NCBI RefSeq assembly: GCF_047495875.1
Contig: NC_092465.1
Location: 12,284,660-12,348,659, forward strand
DNA length: 64,000 bases
Direction: 5' to 3'
DNA from: Pithys albifrons albifrons
Taxonomy: Eukaryota; Chordata; Aves; Passeriformes; Thamnophilidae
Positions 50,138 through 61,135 of this stretch are shown piece by piece. The notes under the pieces were generated by a model. It saw only the letters and a list, made by a program, of their open reading frames with translations. It did not search any database and was not told the DNA's origin. Each line of letters starts with the position of its first letter. Position 1 is the stretch's first letter. The position numbers were made by a program, and so were the translations under genes.

Positions 50138-52211
50138 CCATCCTGCACAGAAAGACTTTAACAGCCTGAAATTTAGTGCCTCATTGAGATTGCTACAACC
50201 TAGACTGGAAACATGAAGAACCTTCTGGATAAATGCTCCTGTGAACTAAGAATTACCAAACAGCTTAAGGAAAAACTTGCTTTTACAGATATACATTTTT
50301 GGTGGTGTGTGATTTTGGTTTTGCCTTTTTCTTAAGCTGAGAACATCCTCAAAGCTTGTACATGTTTCTTCGTCCCTCCCTTCCTCTTCAGTCTTAAAAA
50401 ATTGTAGAGGTTTCTGCTTATTACTTAGAAAAATCTGCCTTGTACTAAAGGGAAATGAAAGATAAACAAATCCCAATTCTCTAGAACCCTCATGGTTGAG
50501 TGAATTGATTTACTTACTCTTCTGAGTGCTCTCTTGCTTTCAACACGCACCCTGTTGCTGATGGATGTAGACTCCCAGGGGCTCCTCTTTTGCTCTTTGA
50601 GGTGGAAGTCTTGAGGCAACATCCTAAACCAGATTGGGCAATGCAGAGGATGGATTTGTGCCTGGTCTTCACCCAAAGTGTTGATTCTGGAAGCCCACAC
50701 TTAGCTGTTCTCCACCTGCAGATGTGCTCAAAGTCCAGAGACCTTGGTCTCTCCTGACAGAGCTGCTGTAATGCCAATTCAACAGAACAATTTGGGGGAA
50801 TTCAAGGGAAGACAGACAATCTGAGGCAAGCAGTTCAGTAGCATACTATTATCTTTAGAGTAGTCTCCCTGAACAGAATATATGGAGGTTTTCCAAGGAA
50901 ATGTTTTGAACATTGAAAGTTGTAGTGCTCATGATAAATTCATACTGTGGATTTCTTCCACTCTACAAAGCAGTGATTAACTTCTATCTTTACTGGATCT
51001 GGGAATTAGGTTTTGTAATATTAATGACTTCCTATTACTTACTAAAGTAAAACTGAGTTTTGACCAAGTCCAGGTAACAGATCATCTCAGTTGTTGCTTG
51101 CTGTGTTCTTGCTCTTTCATTCTTGACTCCTGTTTCCAATATCTCTAACTATGGTCAGCTCCACCCTCCTTGGCCTTTTGGGATGCCATCCAGGCTCCAT
51201 TAAGCTAAAAAAGTGGCTTCCACTGATGTCAAAGGCAAACTGGATCACATCTCTCTTGCATGGGTGAAGCCATTTCATTTTTGGCAGCTAAATAAGGAGG
51301 CTGTTTCTCAAACTGATTGTCTATATAGCACTAAAATCTGATTGTTGAATATTTAATTTCATCCTGAATTGACACGGAAAGCTGAAATACCAAACATTTT
51401 CCTGGAATAGAAATTTTTCAAAAAATGAGAAATTGTCAACTGGAAAACACTGAATAAAATGTTCCAGCCTTTTGAAATGGAAACATTTAATTAAATCCAT
51501 TTGGCCCTTAAAGCAGCATCAGTTTGAGCTACTGTTGCAGCCCTCAGAAATTATCATTCAAGTGCCTTGTGCGCTGTGTCCCCCTTGGGGCTGAGCTCCT
51601 TGGCTGAATTACAGATCCCATGATGCTCTTACCATGGGTTAGTCAAACCGGGAGTGCGTCATGAAGGCTGGAGGGGTGCCCAGGGAAAGAGGGGGCCATG
51701 GAGCCCTGGAATTACAGCTCCCAGCTGACATTAGAGGAATTCGGACAGACACGGACTGATACTTTTCTGACAAAAATTATGTGTTTCAAGTTTTCCCAAC
51801 AGAAATAAACAGCAAAATATTGAGAAAAGCAACCTTTTTTTCATTAAAAGCAACAAGTTTTGCGCAAAAGCCCCACCCATCCCCAGCAATTTTTTTTGCA
51901 AGGAAAATAATACTAGAATAGAAAAATCGTGTTACAATGGGAAAGCCTTCGGCCAACTCAACTAATTGACTAACAGTGCCTTCTTAGGCACGATCTTGCA
52001 CAACTGGCTGTCCTGGATGCTCCATGAATTGTAGTGTTTCTCCAGAAGGGATGCCTAGGCTTTGGGACATGGTGCCTCCTCCCTCTGAAGTAAAGGAGTC
52101 GAGGCTTCTTGATTGAGGACCACGTTGCTTAGGTGAGGAGTAGCTTCTGGCTGTGGACACTGGGGCTTCCAGGTTGTAGTCACACAGTTACAGCTGCCTT
52201 CCAAAACAGTG

Positions 52212-52217
52212 AATAAA
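52212..52217 (+). terminator. TFCP2L1: Candidate proximal poly(A) signal
   Basis: AATAAA followed within 30 nt by a T/G-rich stretch (TTTTTGTGAGTAGGTGGG). Use would shorten the 3' UTR to about 2.1 kb and leave out the downstream SINE and CR1. Confidence 0.3.
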
Positions 52218-52299
52218 CTCCAGATGTTTTTGTGAGTAGGTGGGACCAGTGCACCCCTGTGTACCAGGAGCTGTTTGGTTTATTTTGTAAAAAGTGCTT

Positions 52300-52445
52300 T
52301 CACAGACTCACAGACTATTCTGAGTTGGAAGGGACCCACAAGGATCACCAAGTCCAACTCTTAAGTCAATGGCCCACAAAGGGGATTGAACTCATGACCT
52401 TGGCATTATTACAACCAAGTTCTAACTTGGGTGAATTGTACCTCA
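52300..52445 (-). mobile_element. tRNA-Ile-derived SINE with CR1 tail (TguSINE1-like)
   Basis: Read on the minus strand, the right part resembles tRNA-Ile: GTAATAATGCCAAGGTCATG then a B-box-like GAGTTCAATCC and TGGGCCATT. It is followed by a CR1-type tail (GAGTTGGACTTGGTGATCC, GTCCCTTCCAACTCAGAATA, CTGTGAGTCTGTGA). From memory, tRNA-Ile/CR1 chimeric SINEs of this layout (TguSINE1) were described in zebra finch and other passerines. The A-box end is degraded. The copy is antisense to TFCP2L1, within its putative 3' UTR. It is not a functional tRNA gene. Confidence 0.8.
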
Positions 52446-53104
52446 TGAAAAGAGTTCAAAATAGAGCTTGAAGTTGCCAGGAGTGCAGTCTCTGTCATAT
52501 CCACTTAGATGTGATAGCCTTGTAATTGAGGGGACACACCAATACTGAAACACAGCAGAGTGAAGAAAAGATGGAGGTAGCTTTGCTCCCAGAGTCAGGG
52601 ACTGAGAACTGTTCGCTTATTTTAAAAAGTCTTAACTTCTTCTTGATTCTTTAAAAAACAACTCTTTCTCCCAAGGAATTGTATGCAAAAGCCCTCATAG
52701 TGTTTCATTAGCACTTGTTTAATCAATTTTGAACAAAAATAAGACTGTTAGGGTCTTGCTGTGTTTAGATTTTTTTAAAAATAAAATAATTTTTTACTGA
52801 TATGAGGGTGAATTTGACTATATCTTGCTTTCCTTTCCATGCTCTAAGAAGGTATATCAGAGGAAACAATCCCATAGATTATACATATTGTCCTACTGGG
52901 TGGACTCTGCTGTTTTATCTATGTTAGCCTCTTGTAAAGCTGTATAGCTTTAATGTGTGTGTAATACCTACACTCACTTGACACAGTAGTTCTAGTCTTT
53001 ATTGGACCTCTGTAGTCACAGCAGAAATATGGAGGTTTGTGGTTAAGTAACACGCACAGCACAGCTGGTTTGGTGTATACGAGACTGTTGAGTTCTTCAG
53101 CTTA

Positions 53105-53450
53105 AACTTATAGGATATCTTGAGTTGAAAGGGACCCGTAAGCATCATAGAGTCCAATGTCTTGCTCATTACAGGAGTACCCAAAACTAAACCATGTGTC
53201 TAAGAGTGTCATGCAGAGCATCCTACATGCTTCTTGAACTCAGGCAGGCTTGGTGCCATGATCAAGGGCAAGGGAGGTACCTGGGGAGCCTGTTCCAGTG
53301 ACCAACCAGCCTCTTGGTGAAGAACTTTTCTCCAGTGTCCAAACTGAACTTCCCCTGATTCAGTTTCATTCCATTCCCTTGCATCCTGTCACTGGTCACC
53401 AGAGTAGATCAAGACCTCCGTCTCCACTGCCCTCCTTGAGGAAGGTGCAG
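53105..53450 (-). mobile_element. CR1 LINE 3' fragment in putative 3' UTR
   Basis: The + strand shows GAGTTGAAAGGGACCCGTAA, GGGAGCCTGTTCCAGTGACC, GTGAAGAACTTTTCTCCAGT, CTTGCATCCTGTCACTGGTC and TAGATCAAGACCTCCGTC, in the order of a reversed CR1 3' region. Confidence 0.9.
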
Positions 53451-54737
53451 AATGGGTCACATCTCTGGGTGTCAGGAAAATGTGGTGCACTGTTTGTCCT
53501 TTTATTCCATGATGCTGCCTATCCAGCTGGTGGTTTTATAGGGGCAAACTGGCCACAGACCCTCATGGCTGCATGGGTGGTGTATGTGGACAGGGCAATG
53601 CTGATGTGAGATTGGACTGCTGAGGAACCTTCCCCTCTGCCTCCCAGAATCATAAATGCAAACCCCTGCCCTATTGAAGCTGGTGAGTTTATCTGTGCAG
53701 GAACCAAGGAAAACCTTCAGGATTTATGTTGGTTGCTTACGTGAAAAATACTCCCTGTGTAAGTGTCAGATAATCTTAGACCCACCCCGTGGCTGCAGAG
53801 GGTCTGTTGTCCCTGGAAGAACTTGTTTGAACTGTTTGTGGATGTGACAACCTCCAGAAGGAAGCTTTTGTTTCCTTAAGACTGGAGGAAGCATAAACGA
53901 TTAGTCTGGGATAGATATCTAAATTCTAGATAGGCTAAAGGCAGAGTAGCTCCCACTCATCTAAATATCCAAGAGAGTTCTGCATTTATTTTGCTCTTAA
54001 GTGTCTATTACACTTATTTTTGCTTTTTTGTTATTGTTGCTACTATTCCTTTTTTAAAAAGCAACAAATGAAAGTTGCTTAAAATAATTTAAATGAGACT
54101 CTTTCAGCTATATGTAGAATTTGTCCAGCAGATCTTTCTTTATAAGGACTGAGTTTTAGGATAACAATGAATCATACAGTTTCCCAAACTGTCTAGCTTT
54201 TTAGTTGTATGCCTAATGAAAGCCACTATGAGTAGAAGTGGGTTTCCTGGGAATGAAAAGGCAGAATCATTATGTGATTTATATGAATAGGACTCAAGCC
54301 AGTACTGCAAAGTATAAACCTGTGTTCTCATCAGATCTGTACTGACTGTTTGAAATTATTTCATAAATTGTGGCATTTTCCTCTATCAACTGAGGAAACT
54401 GATACAGATCAGTTAGTATGACCGGTGCTGCCCTGAGAACTCACAGATAGGCCCGTGATACACAACTACAGAGCAGGGAAGGGGCAATCTGGTGATCAAA
54501 ATTTGGCCATCTGACTGAGGTGGCAGGACTGGTGCTATCAAAATGAAAGCTCCTGTTCTTTCAGCTGGCCTTTTGTGGTTAATTGGCTAAAATAGAAATA
54601 ATCATTCAGTCTGGAAAACATTGGAGTTCTCATTGTCTTTGTGTGAAATTTAATGGGCTGAAGTTTCAAGACTTGGAAGTGACAAAAGAATTCTTGCAGT
54701 TGAGAAACCCTGAATGGCACTCTCCTTTATAATGTAA

Positions 54738-54776
54738 CATATACATATATATGCATATATATATCCACATACATAC
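54738..54776. repeat. (TA/CA)n-rich stretch
   Basis: ATATACATATATATGCATAT followed by ATATATCCACATACATAC, an imperfect dinucleotide repeat with palindromic potential. Confidence 0.8.
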
Positions 54777-55646
54777 TGTACTGTATCAACACATATTTGT
54801 GCTGAGTACATGTGTTCTTTGGCTTTAACTGGTAATCTGCTTTGTTTAATTGCAGTTCAATGTAAGAGACTGTGGTTGATCAAGCTTCAAAACCCAGCCA
54901 TTCCTTGGGTAGAAATGTAAAAGTCCATAGTAGCAACTCTAGGTGATTTGGACATGGTACACTTAGTGTGATGTAAATTTGATGAATTTCTGCAATATAA
55001 ATCCCAGGCCTTGGTGAAGATGAGCATATTCTTGCACTAATGCTGCAGTTCTACATTGCAGCTTCTGAAAATTAGTTAGAGTAACAGAGAAATAGGTTTC
55101 CCAAAGCTTTGTGAACTAGTAAGGCTACTCCCTAAGCAGAACAACCATACGATGTCATTTCCTAGCTCAGTGTTGTATTGCTTAAGCATTGGCTGTAATT
55201 CTAACAATCATCTGGTGGACGACTGGAACAGATTTTTTTGTCTGTATCTGTTTTGGGCTTTTTGACTTCTCAAAGAAATGCTTATATTCAGACTGTAGCT
55301 TCTTTTTCTCTTGCAGTTATGAAATGGTTTAACTTTATGCTACTAATAGAAATATTTTCATAAGAATATAATCTGTTTGACAGCACAGGGTACTCAGAGT
55401 GGGGAGTGTTTGGTTTTGATCATCACTACTGTGGGTGATTATGAGAAGGCGGACTGTATCTGACATCCTTGCCTCTCTCTAACAAGTGGGTGAAGCTAGT
55501 GCCTAATTTTGTGGTTTTGATTTGTACCTTTTTTTTTCTGCCATCCCCTCAAAATTCTGCTCCCTGGCAAGCAGATGGCATGTCCAGCTTTTTAAAGTAG
55601 CCTGCTGTTTTCCCAGTTTGCTTGGGGTGAGTGTTTATCTTTCAAA

Positions 55647-55656
55647 GGGGGGGGGG
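55647..55656. repeat. G10 homopolymer in putative 3' UTR
   Basis: Ten G residues after TTCAAA. Confidence 0.9.
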
Positions 55657-55836
55657 AGTTACCTCTCTTCACTGACAGTGCAGCTGTTCGAGGCAGGCGA
55701 TGCTGACCACAAAGTTGGCATGATGGGCAAGGGTGAGTGGAGGTGGGTTGGTGGGAGGCTGAGGCGTTACCAGTTGTGGGTAAATACTGCCACACTCTTT
55801 GTCTTTTTGTTTCGTTATTGGGGGTTTTTGTACATG

Positions 55837-55943
55837 AATAAAAAAAAAAAGCATATTTTGCACTGGCTCTTGTACTGTTGTGCAGAAGAAATCTGTATCT
55901 GTGCTCCAGTCAAAATGCAAATAAATCTGTTTGTAAGAAGCAT
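55837..55943 (+). terminator. TFCP2L1: Candidate distal polyadenylation signals and cleavage zone
   Basis: AATAAA occurs at 55837-55842 (followed by an A run) and again at 55920-55925. The second lies about 15-20 nt before a plausible cleavage region and is followed by a T/G-rich downstream element (TGGGTTTGGTCTC). This is the most complete poly(A) signal arrangement downstream of the gene. Confidence 0.5.
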
Positions 55944-58900
55944 GGGTTTGGTCTCTGCTTTACTTGGTGTGGATGGGCACAGGAGAGCCTCAGCATCAGC
56001 TTCTCCATGGCATGCTGCTGTAAGGTGCTGGGCACCCTCTCAAAATGAGTGGCAGCAGAGTGCAAAGTGCTGGCAAGAGAATGCCAGCTGTAGCCAAATG
56101 TCCTGCAGTGTTTTCTTTGTGTTGGGACTGACTTCATTTTTCTGCAGCACAATGCAGTGACCAGCTCGTGTTTATTCCAGGTCAAGGCATGAGGAGAAAT
56201 GCCTCGTTCTTCAAGATGCCGTGACAATAGGCATGTGCTTTAGTGAGAGCACAAGCTGTGTTAGGTGACAGTTGGCTTTGGTCTTGCAGTGCTGTGACAC
56301 AGGCATTTCAGAGCCTGGTCCTTGGTGACATCAGAGAGGAGCAGAGAGTCCTTCCTCATAGTAATGCTCTTTCCCCTTCAGCAGCTGTAAGACACATGCT
56401 GGAGCAGAGACAGAGAGGGTATGAAGCATTCACAGCGGTTTGGGTGGAAGAACTTCAGCATCCTCTGAGGTTTAAGCCATAGATCTGGTAACATACACGG
56501 TCAGGAGATCAGCAGATGTTCAGTGTCATTTTCCAGTCAGGGAAGATGGAGCCCAGTTTGCAAATAGTATCTTCCAGTAGCCAAACTTCACCTTAAGGTA
56601 AAGAAGAGGGAATCTACATGTGCTCCTTAATCTGAACTGACCTCAAGAGCAGTTTCAACTCCTTTCCTTTGCTGAAGAATTGTTTGGATCATAAATTAAA
56701 TATATCAGTTCATATGCAAAGTATAAGGGCACAGGCAATGTTCCTAGATGAAAGTAGATGAGAATTGAGTATTTTTCCCTACTGGTGACATAACTGCGAA
56801 GAGGAAAGGGACTGTCTATGCCCATTTCTATTAGCGTAAAGTTTCTCTGGAGGCAGAAGTCCAGCTGTTTGAGGCCTGATACTGTTAAAGTGTTCAACTG
56901 CTATGTGCATGGTTAGGCAGCATCTTCAGCACAGGTTAAAATCCACTTGCAGGCAGCAGCAGGGGATCTGGGTGGGTGCTTGAGAGTACAAGGCTGGGAT
57001 TTGGGCTCTCCAGGGCTGTCTGGAGAGAGCTGAGTGTGTGAGGATACTGGCAGCACATGCTTGGTGGCTGTATGAGCCCTGCCAGTGGCAGGGGCCATCC
57101 CTGGGGCTTTCAGAAGGAAGAAGTCAATTCCTCCCTAAGTCTCACCAGATGTGTGGTGCCAGGTGAGCATCTTATACATGGGTAGTTCCCACCAAGCTCC
57201 ATGCAAAATTATCTGTCTTCTTCTGTAAGCCTGACCTATGTGCTGGCAGGGGTTGGTAAATACAAAAAGGAACACTAAGAGGGTTTTTACCTAATAAAAA
57301 GGGTTGAAGGACAGGGAAACAGGTAATTCTGCACAATTTAATTTCTCTGGAAACACACCAATAGAGAAACAAGGTAAAGACTTCCAAGGGATATACCCAG
57401 AAGTTGGTGGCAGCTGTAAGACTGGACAGGAGCAGTAAAGATCTACTTTGAGAAGAAGCAAGACCTAAGACAGCAGCTGCTTAGTCAAAGCATTGGCCTA
57501 ATCTCATCTAAATCCTCAACAGCAAGCAAACATTTTACAATTAATTTTCCAATTCACAAAGCAATGCAGTATTTCAGTTACAACTATGGAGCAGGCAGAG
57601 AAGTAACATCTGTCGTACTTTCTGTAAAGAAGTTAAATGCTTCCAGGCTTACCTGGGTGGGAAAGATTTGACACTACAATAAATATATTTTTTTTTCACT
57701 TTATTGCAAACAAGTTTCAGACAAGTGTAAACTTCCGTGCTCCCCAGTGATGTGTGGCCTAGGGAGGCAGGCCTGTCCTGTTCCTATCCTATCTTATCCA
57801 AAATCTTCTATTTTTGGCTATTGCAAACAGCACCACTATCCATTTTGCAGTCTAAACAAACACTAGTTCTGATTTGTCGGATATTGTCATAAGCAAGTAT
57901 GATATAGCTGGAAAAAAGTTTGATTAGCAGGAATCTGAAAGTAGGTGAGCACATTAGTGCACTGAGAAATAATATTCCAGTGCTGAAAATTTAAATGCTG
58001 AAGTTAAGACTATGCTCTAGAGAGGAGACATTCTAGAAATATGTTGGATAACTAAAAAAAAAGAAAAAAAATCAATGCTGAGAGGAGTTTCTCCTTGAAA
58101 ATATTTTCAAAGCTTGGTATCTCTGAGAGGAAAAAGTTCCTGGATGGGTTGGCACCACTTAGCAAATTAAGATCTCCATGGCATCACCTAAGAGTTTAAC
58201 CTGTGGTAGTAAAATAAGGGAAAAGTTGAGTAAAAAGATGAACAGTGTGACTTTATGCAGGAAGGAAAACCTGACTGAGGCTGCATGGGCAAGCCTGGGG
58301 AAGGAAAGCTCAGTGCAAGGCATGGAGGCCAAGTGCGTGCTTCAGCACAGCTGTCCTGAGGACTGAAAACGTGGCCCCAGACAAAATTATTCCAGAACCA
58401 CCCACAGTTTCCCTTTTCCATCAGATTTACCTCATTTCACGGCAGTGCCTATGAGGCCACGACTCTTGTTTCTAGAGCAGCCATAGTTATTTACTGTCAC
58501 ATTCATGGCCTGAAAGAAATGAAGTCCAAGTGAGAACATGGGGATAAATCTGGTGATTATTGAAATGATTACTGGAGGGACATGGGGGAAGAAAGGAGAG
58601 ACATTCTTTGCTTTTTCAAATGCTTTGCCTCCCTTTTGGCTGTTCCAGTCCGTGCCAATGGCTTTGCAGCATTCCCAGCGAGTCTGCAGAAGAGGAGTGT
58701 CTGTTCCCAAAGAAATCCAGCCATGCTGCTGGTTTAAGTGCATGTCCACCTCCTGAGCACAGTGTTCAGAAACACAACCTGCTGACAGCCTGCTAAGGAG
58801 GACACTGCTCTCCCCAGTTGTTTAAACAAAGCAAGTCTGCAAGTTTTGTAACACACATTCTTGCAGCAATAGGAACAGGGTTGGGGTGTTTTATTCCTGT

Positions 58901-59224
58901 TTAGTGTGTCCCTGCTGGTAATGGAGCTGAATCCCTGATATGGAAATGGTCTCCAGTCTATCTGCCAAGGGGAATTCAAGCAAACCTGCCACCGTTAGTT
59001 GATGGTCACTAAGGAAAGGAAGTAATCGAGCCTTTACTTCACTCCAGCATGAACTACTTTTAACACCATGAGGACAACATGGCAACACATCGTTGACTTT
59101 CTTTGAAATTCAGCTGGCTGGTAGCAGATGGCTCACTAAACAACCTGTGAGAAAAGGAGTATTTGTCCTCCCATGCTGTTTCTGAGGTAGTGCTATGCCC
59201 TTTGTCCAGCTCAGAAACCAGAGA

Positions 59225-59270
59225 CAGCTGTTGGGCATGAGTGCCCGCAGCTGTTGGGCATGAGTGATGT
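59225..59270. repeat. 23-bp tandem duplication
   Basis: CAGCTGTTGGGCATGAGTG occurs at 59225 and again at 59248; the last four bases of the unit differ. Confidence 0.9.
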
Positions 59271-60468
59271 GCGGTGGCCTTGACAGCTCCCTGTGAAAGG
59301 AGAGGGGACCACAACGATCCAGCTCAAGGTGCACAGCTGAGCGTGTCTGCACAGCAAAGAGGGTCCTGCTGTTCTGTGTGAATGCTGCAATGCTGTACTC
59401 AGTTTTGGGTTGGTTTTATTTTGTGCTTTCCAATTCTTGAACAGTTGAATTTTCCATCTGGTTGTGGTAATGACTATGCTCACCTGCTGGCCAGCAGCTG
59501 CGCAAGCAGAGCCATTGTGAGAAAACAAGCCTTTGGATTCTTGGAGACTCCCACTTTAAAATGATGAAACAATTTTTTTTTCTCTCATGAACATCACCAA
59601 GCGGTGTTAATCTGTTATTTTTCAGGCTCTTGTGCCCAAAGGTCCCTCTCAGTGAAAAAGTCCTTAAAAATTACATTTTAGTGCAAATTATCTGAGCCCC
59701 AGTGGTGCAAAGAGCAAGACTAGAAACCCAAACTGAGCACCTGGGCCAAAAAGTCGTACATGTTTGTCAGGGCTTAGTGTCTGTGGAGAAGAACTAACCT
59801 GACACTTGTTCATAAAATGAAATTCTTGTGACATTACAGCATTGTGGAACTCAGAAAGCAATAAACCATCAGACTCCTGGTATGTTCCTGACCGGTTGCC
59901 ATCAATCTTGGTTGAAAAAACATGGAAATATGTGTGTCAGGTTGAATGAGGGAATAAATAGAAGATGCATACATTAAAAAAAGAAATGAAATATTATGCA
60001 TCTACTAAGCACTGGAAGAATGATAAGAACTTAAACATCATGGCACCACTCTGGCAGTGTGTGAGTTTTCTACCGTGTCTGTAGACACTGAGTGGAAGAC
60101 AATTTTTAACTTGATTGTTTCTGTAGAGATTTATAGCTGAAGCCTGGGTAAGACATCAAGTGAAAACCCAACAGTCCATTTTGATAGTCAGGAGTACAAG
60201 ACATGAAGCCATATTTCAGCAGTGTCATATGCCCTGAGGTTCCAAGTCACACCACTGCGGTCCTTTCTCCAGTATTTTGCTTGTCTCCTTCAGCAAGGTA
60301 ACAGATGGAGAGCAAGGAAGCCTTTTAGTAGTAAGTGTTGGGGAAGAAAATGATGGCACTTAATGAAGAATCACTCTTTTCTACCTAAGCATTTGAATTT
60401 TTGGGATGTCTTGAAAGGAAGCCAGGGCTGGAAATTCCCCTTCTGCTAAAGCTGGGAGAATATCCTGA

Positions 60469-60530
60469 GAGGTGCAAATGAGCCAGCAGGTGTTCCTGGG
60501 AGGTGCAAATGAGCCAGCAGGTGTTCCTGG
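60469..60530. repeat. Perfect 31-bp tandem duplication
   Basis: GAGGTGCAAATGAGCCAGCA plus GGTGTTCCTGG is repeated exactly at 60469-60499 and 60500-60530 with no mismatch, suggesting a recent event or an assembly issue. Confidence 0.95.
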
Positions 60531-60773
60531 GAATTTTAGTTTCCCAGATTGATCTGTGATGGGGTCAGCATTACCAGCACAGTCAAGGAGTCCTCCCTGC
60601 ACCTAGTCAGGAGACCTGACTTTACACACCGAATCACCTCCCTCCCCAGGTGGCTGCAGGAGAGGCAGTGCTAAGTAGGAGCAGGGGACCCATCCCAGGT
60701 GAGGGGCTGAAGAGTCTGGACTTGGGTGCTGTTAACTGTTAGTAAGTACTGTGCTTCTTTCTTGGCTTTATTA

Positions 60774-61135
60774 TAGAATCATAGACTTGTTTATTTGGAA
60801 GGGACCATTAAATGTCATCTAGTTCAACCCCCCTGCAATAAGCAGGGACAGCTTCACATAGATCAGGTTGCTCAGAGCACCATCCAACCTGGATTTGAAT
60901 GTTTCCAAGGATGGGGTATCTACCACCTTCCTGGTCTGGTCAACCAGTTCCAATGTCTTACCATCCTCCTTGTAAAAAACTTCTTTCTTATATCTAACAT
61001 AAATTGAACCTCCTTTATAGTTTAAAACCATCACCCCTTGTTCTTTGCAACAGGCTCTGCTCAAATGTTTGTCCCAACTTTCTTATAAGCCCCCTTTAAG
61101 TACTCAAAGCTGCAGTAAGGCTCCTTACAGGTCTG
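60774..61135 (-). mobile_element. CR1 LINE 3' fragment downstream of TFCP2L1
   Basis: The + strand begins AGAATCATAGACTTG, then TTTGGAAGGGACCATTAAAT, TCATCTAGTTCAACCCCCCT, GAGCACCATCCAACCTGGA, TTTCCAAGGATGGGGTATC and CACCCCTTGTTCTTTGCAAC. It is the best-preserved CR1 in the window. ORFs at 60795-61064 derive from it. Confidence 0.95.

Larger units (their letters stand above)
50138..55943 (+). other. TFCP2L1: Probable long 3' UTR of TFCP2L1
   Basis: From the TGA there is no further splice-supported coding sequence. The best polyadenylation region is at 55837-55943, implying a 3' UTR of about 5.8 kb. Earlier AATAAA hexamers at 51453, 51804, 52212 and 52780 could give shorter forms. The one at 52212 is followed by a T/G-rich stretch (GATGTTTTTGTGAG). 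The UTR contains a SINE at 52300-52445 and a CR1 at 53105-53450. Its end is inferred without transcript data. Confidence 0.55.
55944..60773. other. Downstream intergenic DNA
   Basis: No supported gene. It holds the 59225 duplication and the 60469 perfect duplication. Small ORFs such as 58432-58749 (minus) and 58538-58756 (plus) overlap on opposite strands and are unrecognised. Confidence 0.6.

Noticed and set aside
52366..52445. Possible tRNA-Ile gene on the minus strand
   Set aside because: The tRNA-like part is degraded in the acceptor and A-box region and is fused to a CR1 tail, so it is a SINE and not a tRNA gene.
55522..56160. 212-codon plus-strand ORF near the gene's 3' end
   Set aside because: It runs through the G10 run and the A-rich AATAAA region. 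Its translation contains KKKK and other low-information stretches, with no known family. It fits non-coding 3' UTR and flanking DNA.
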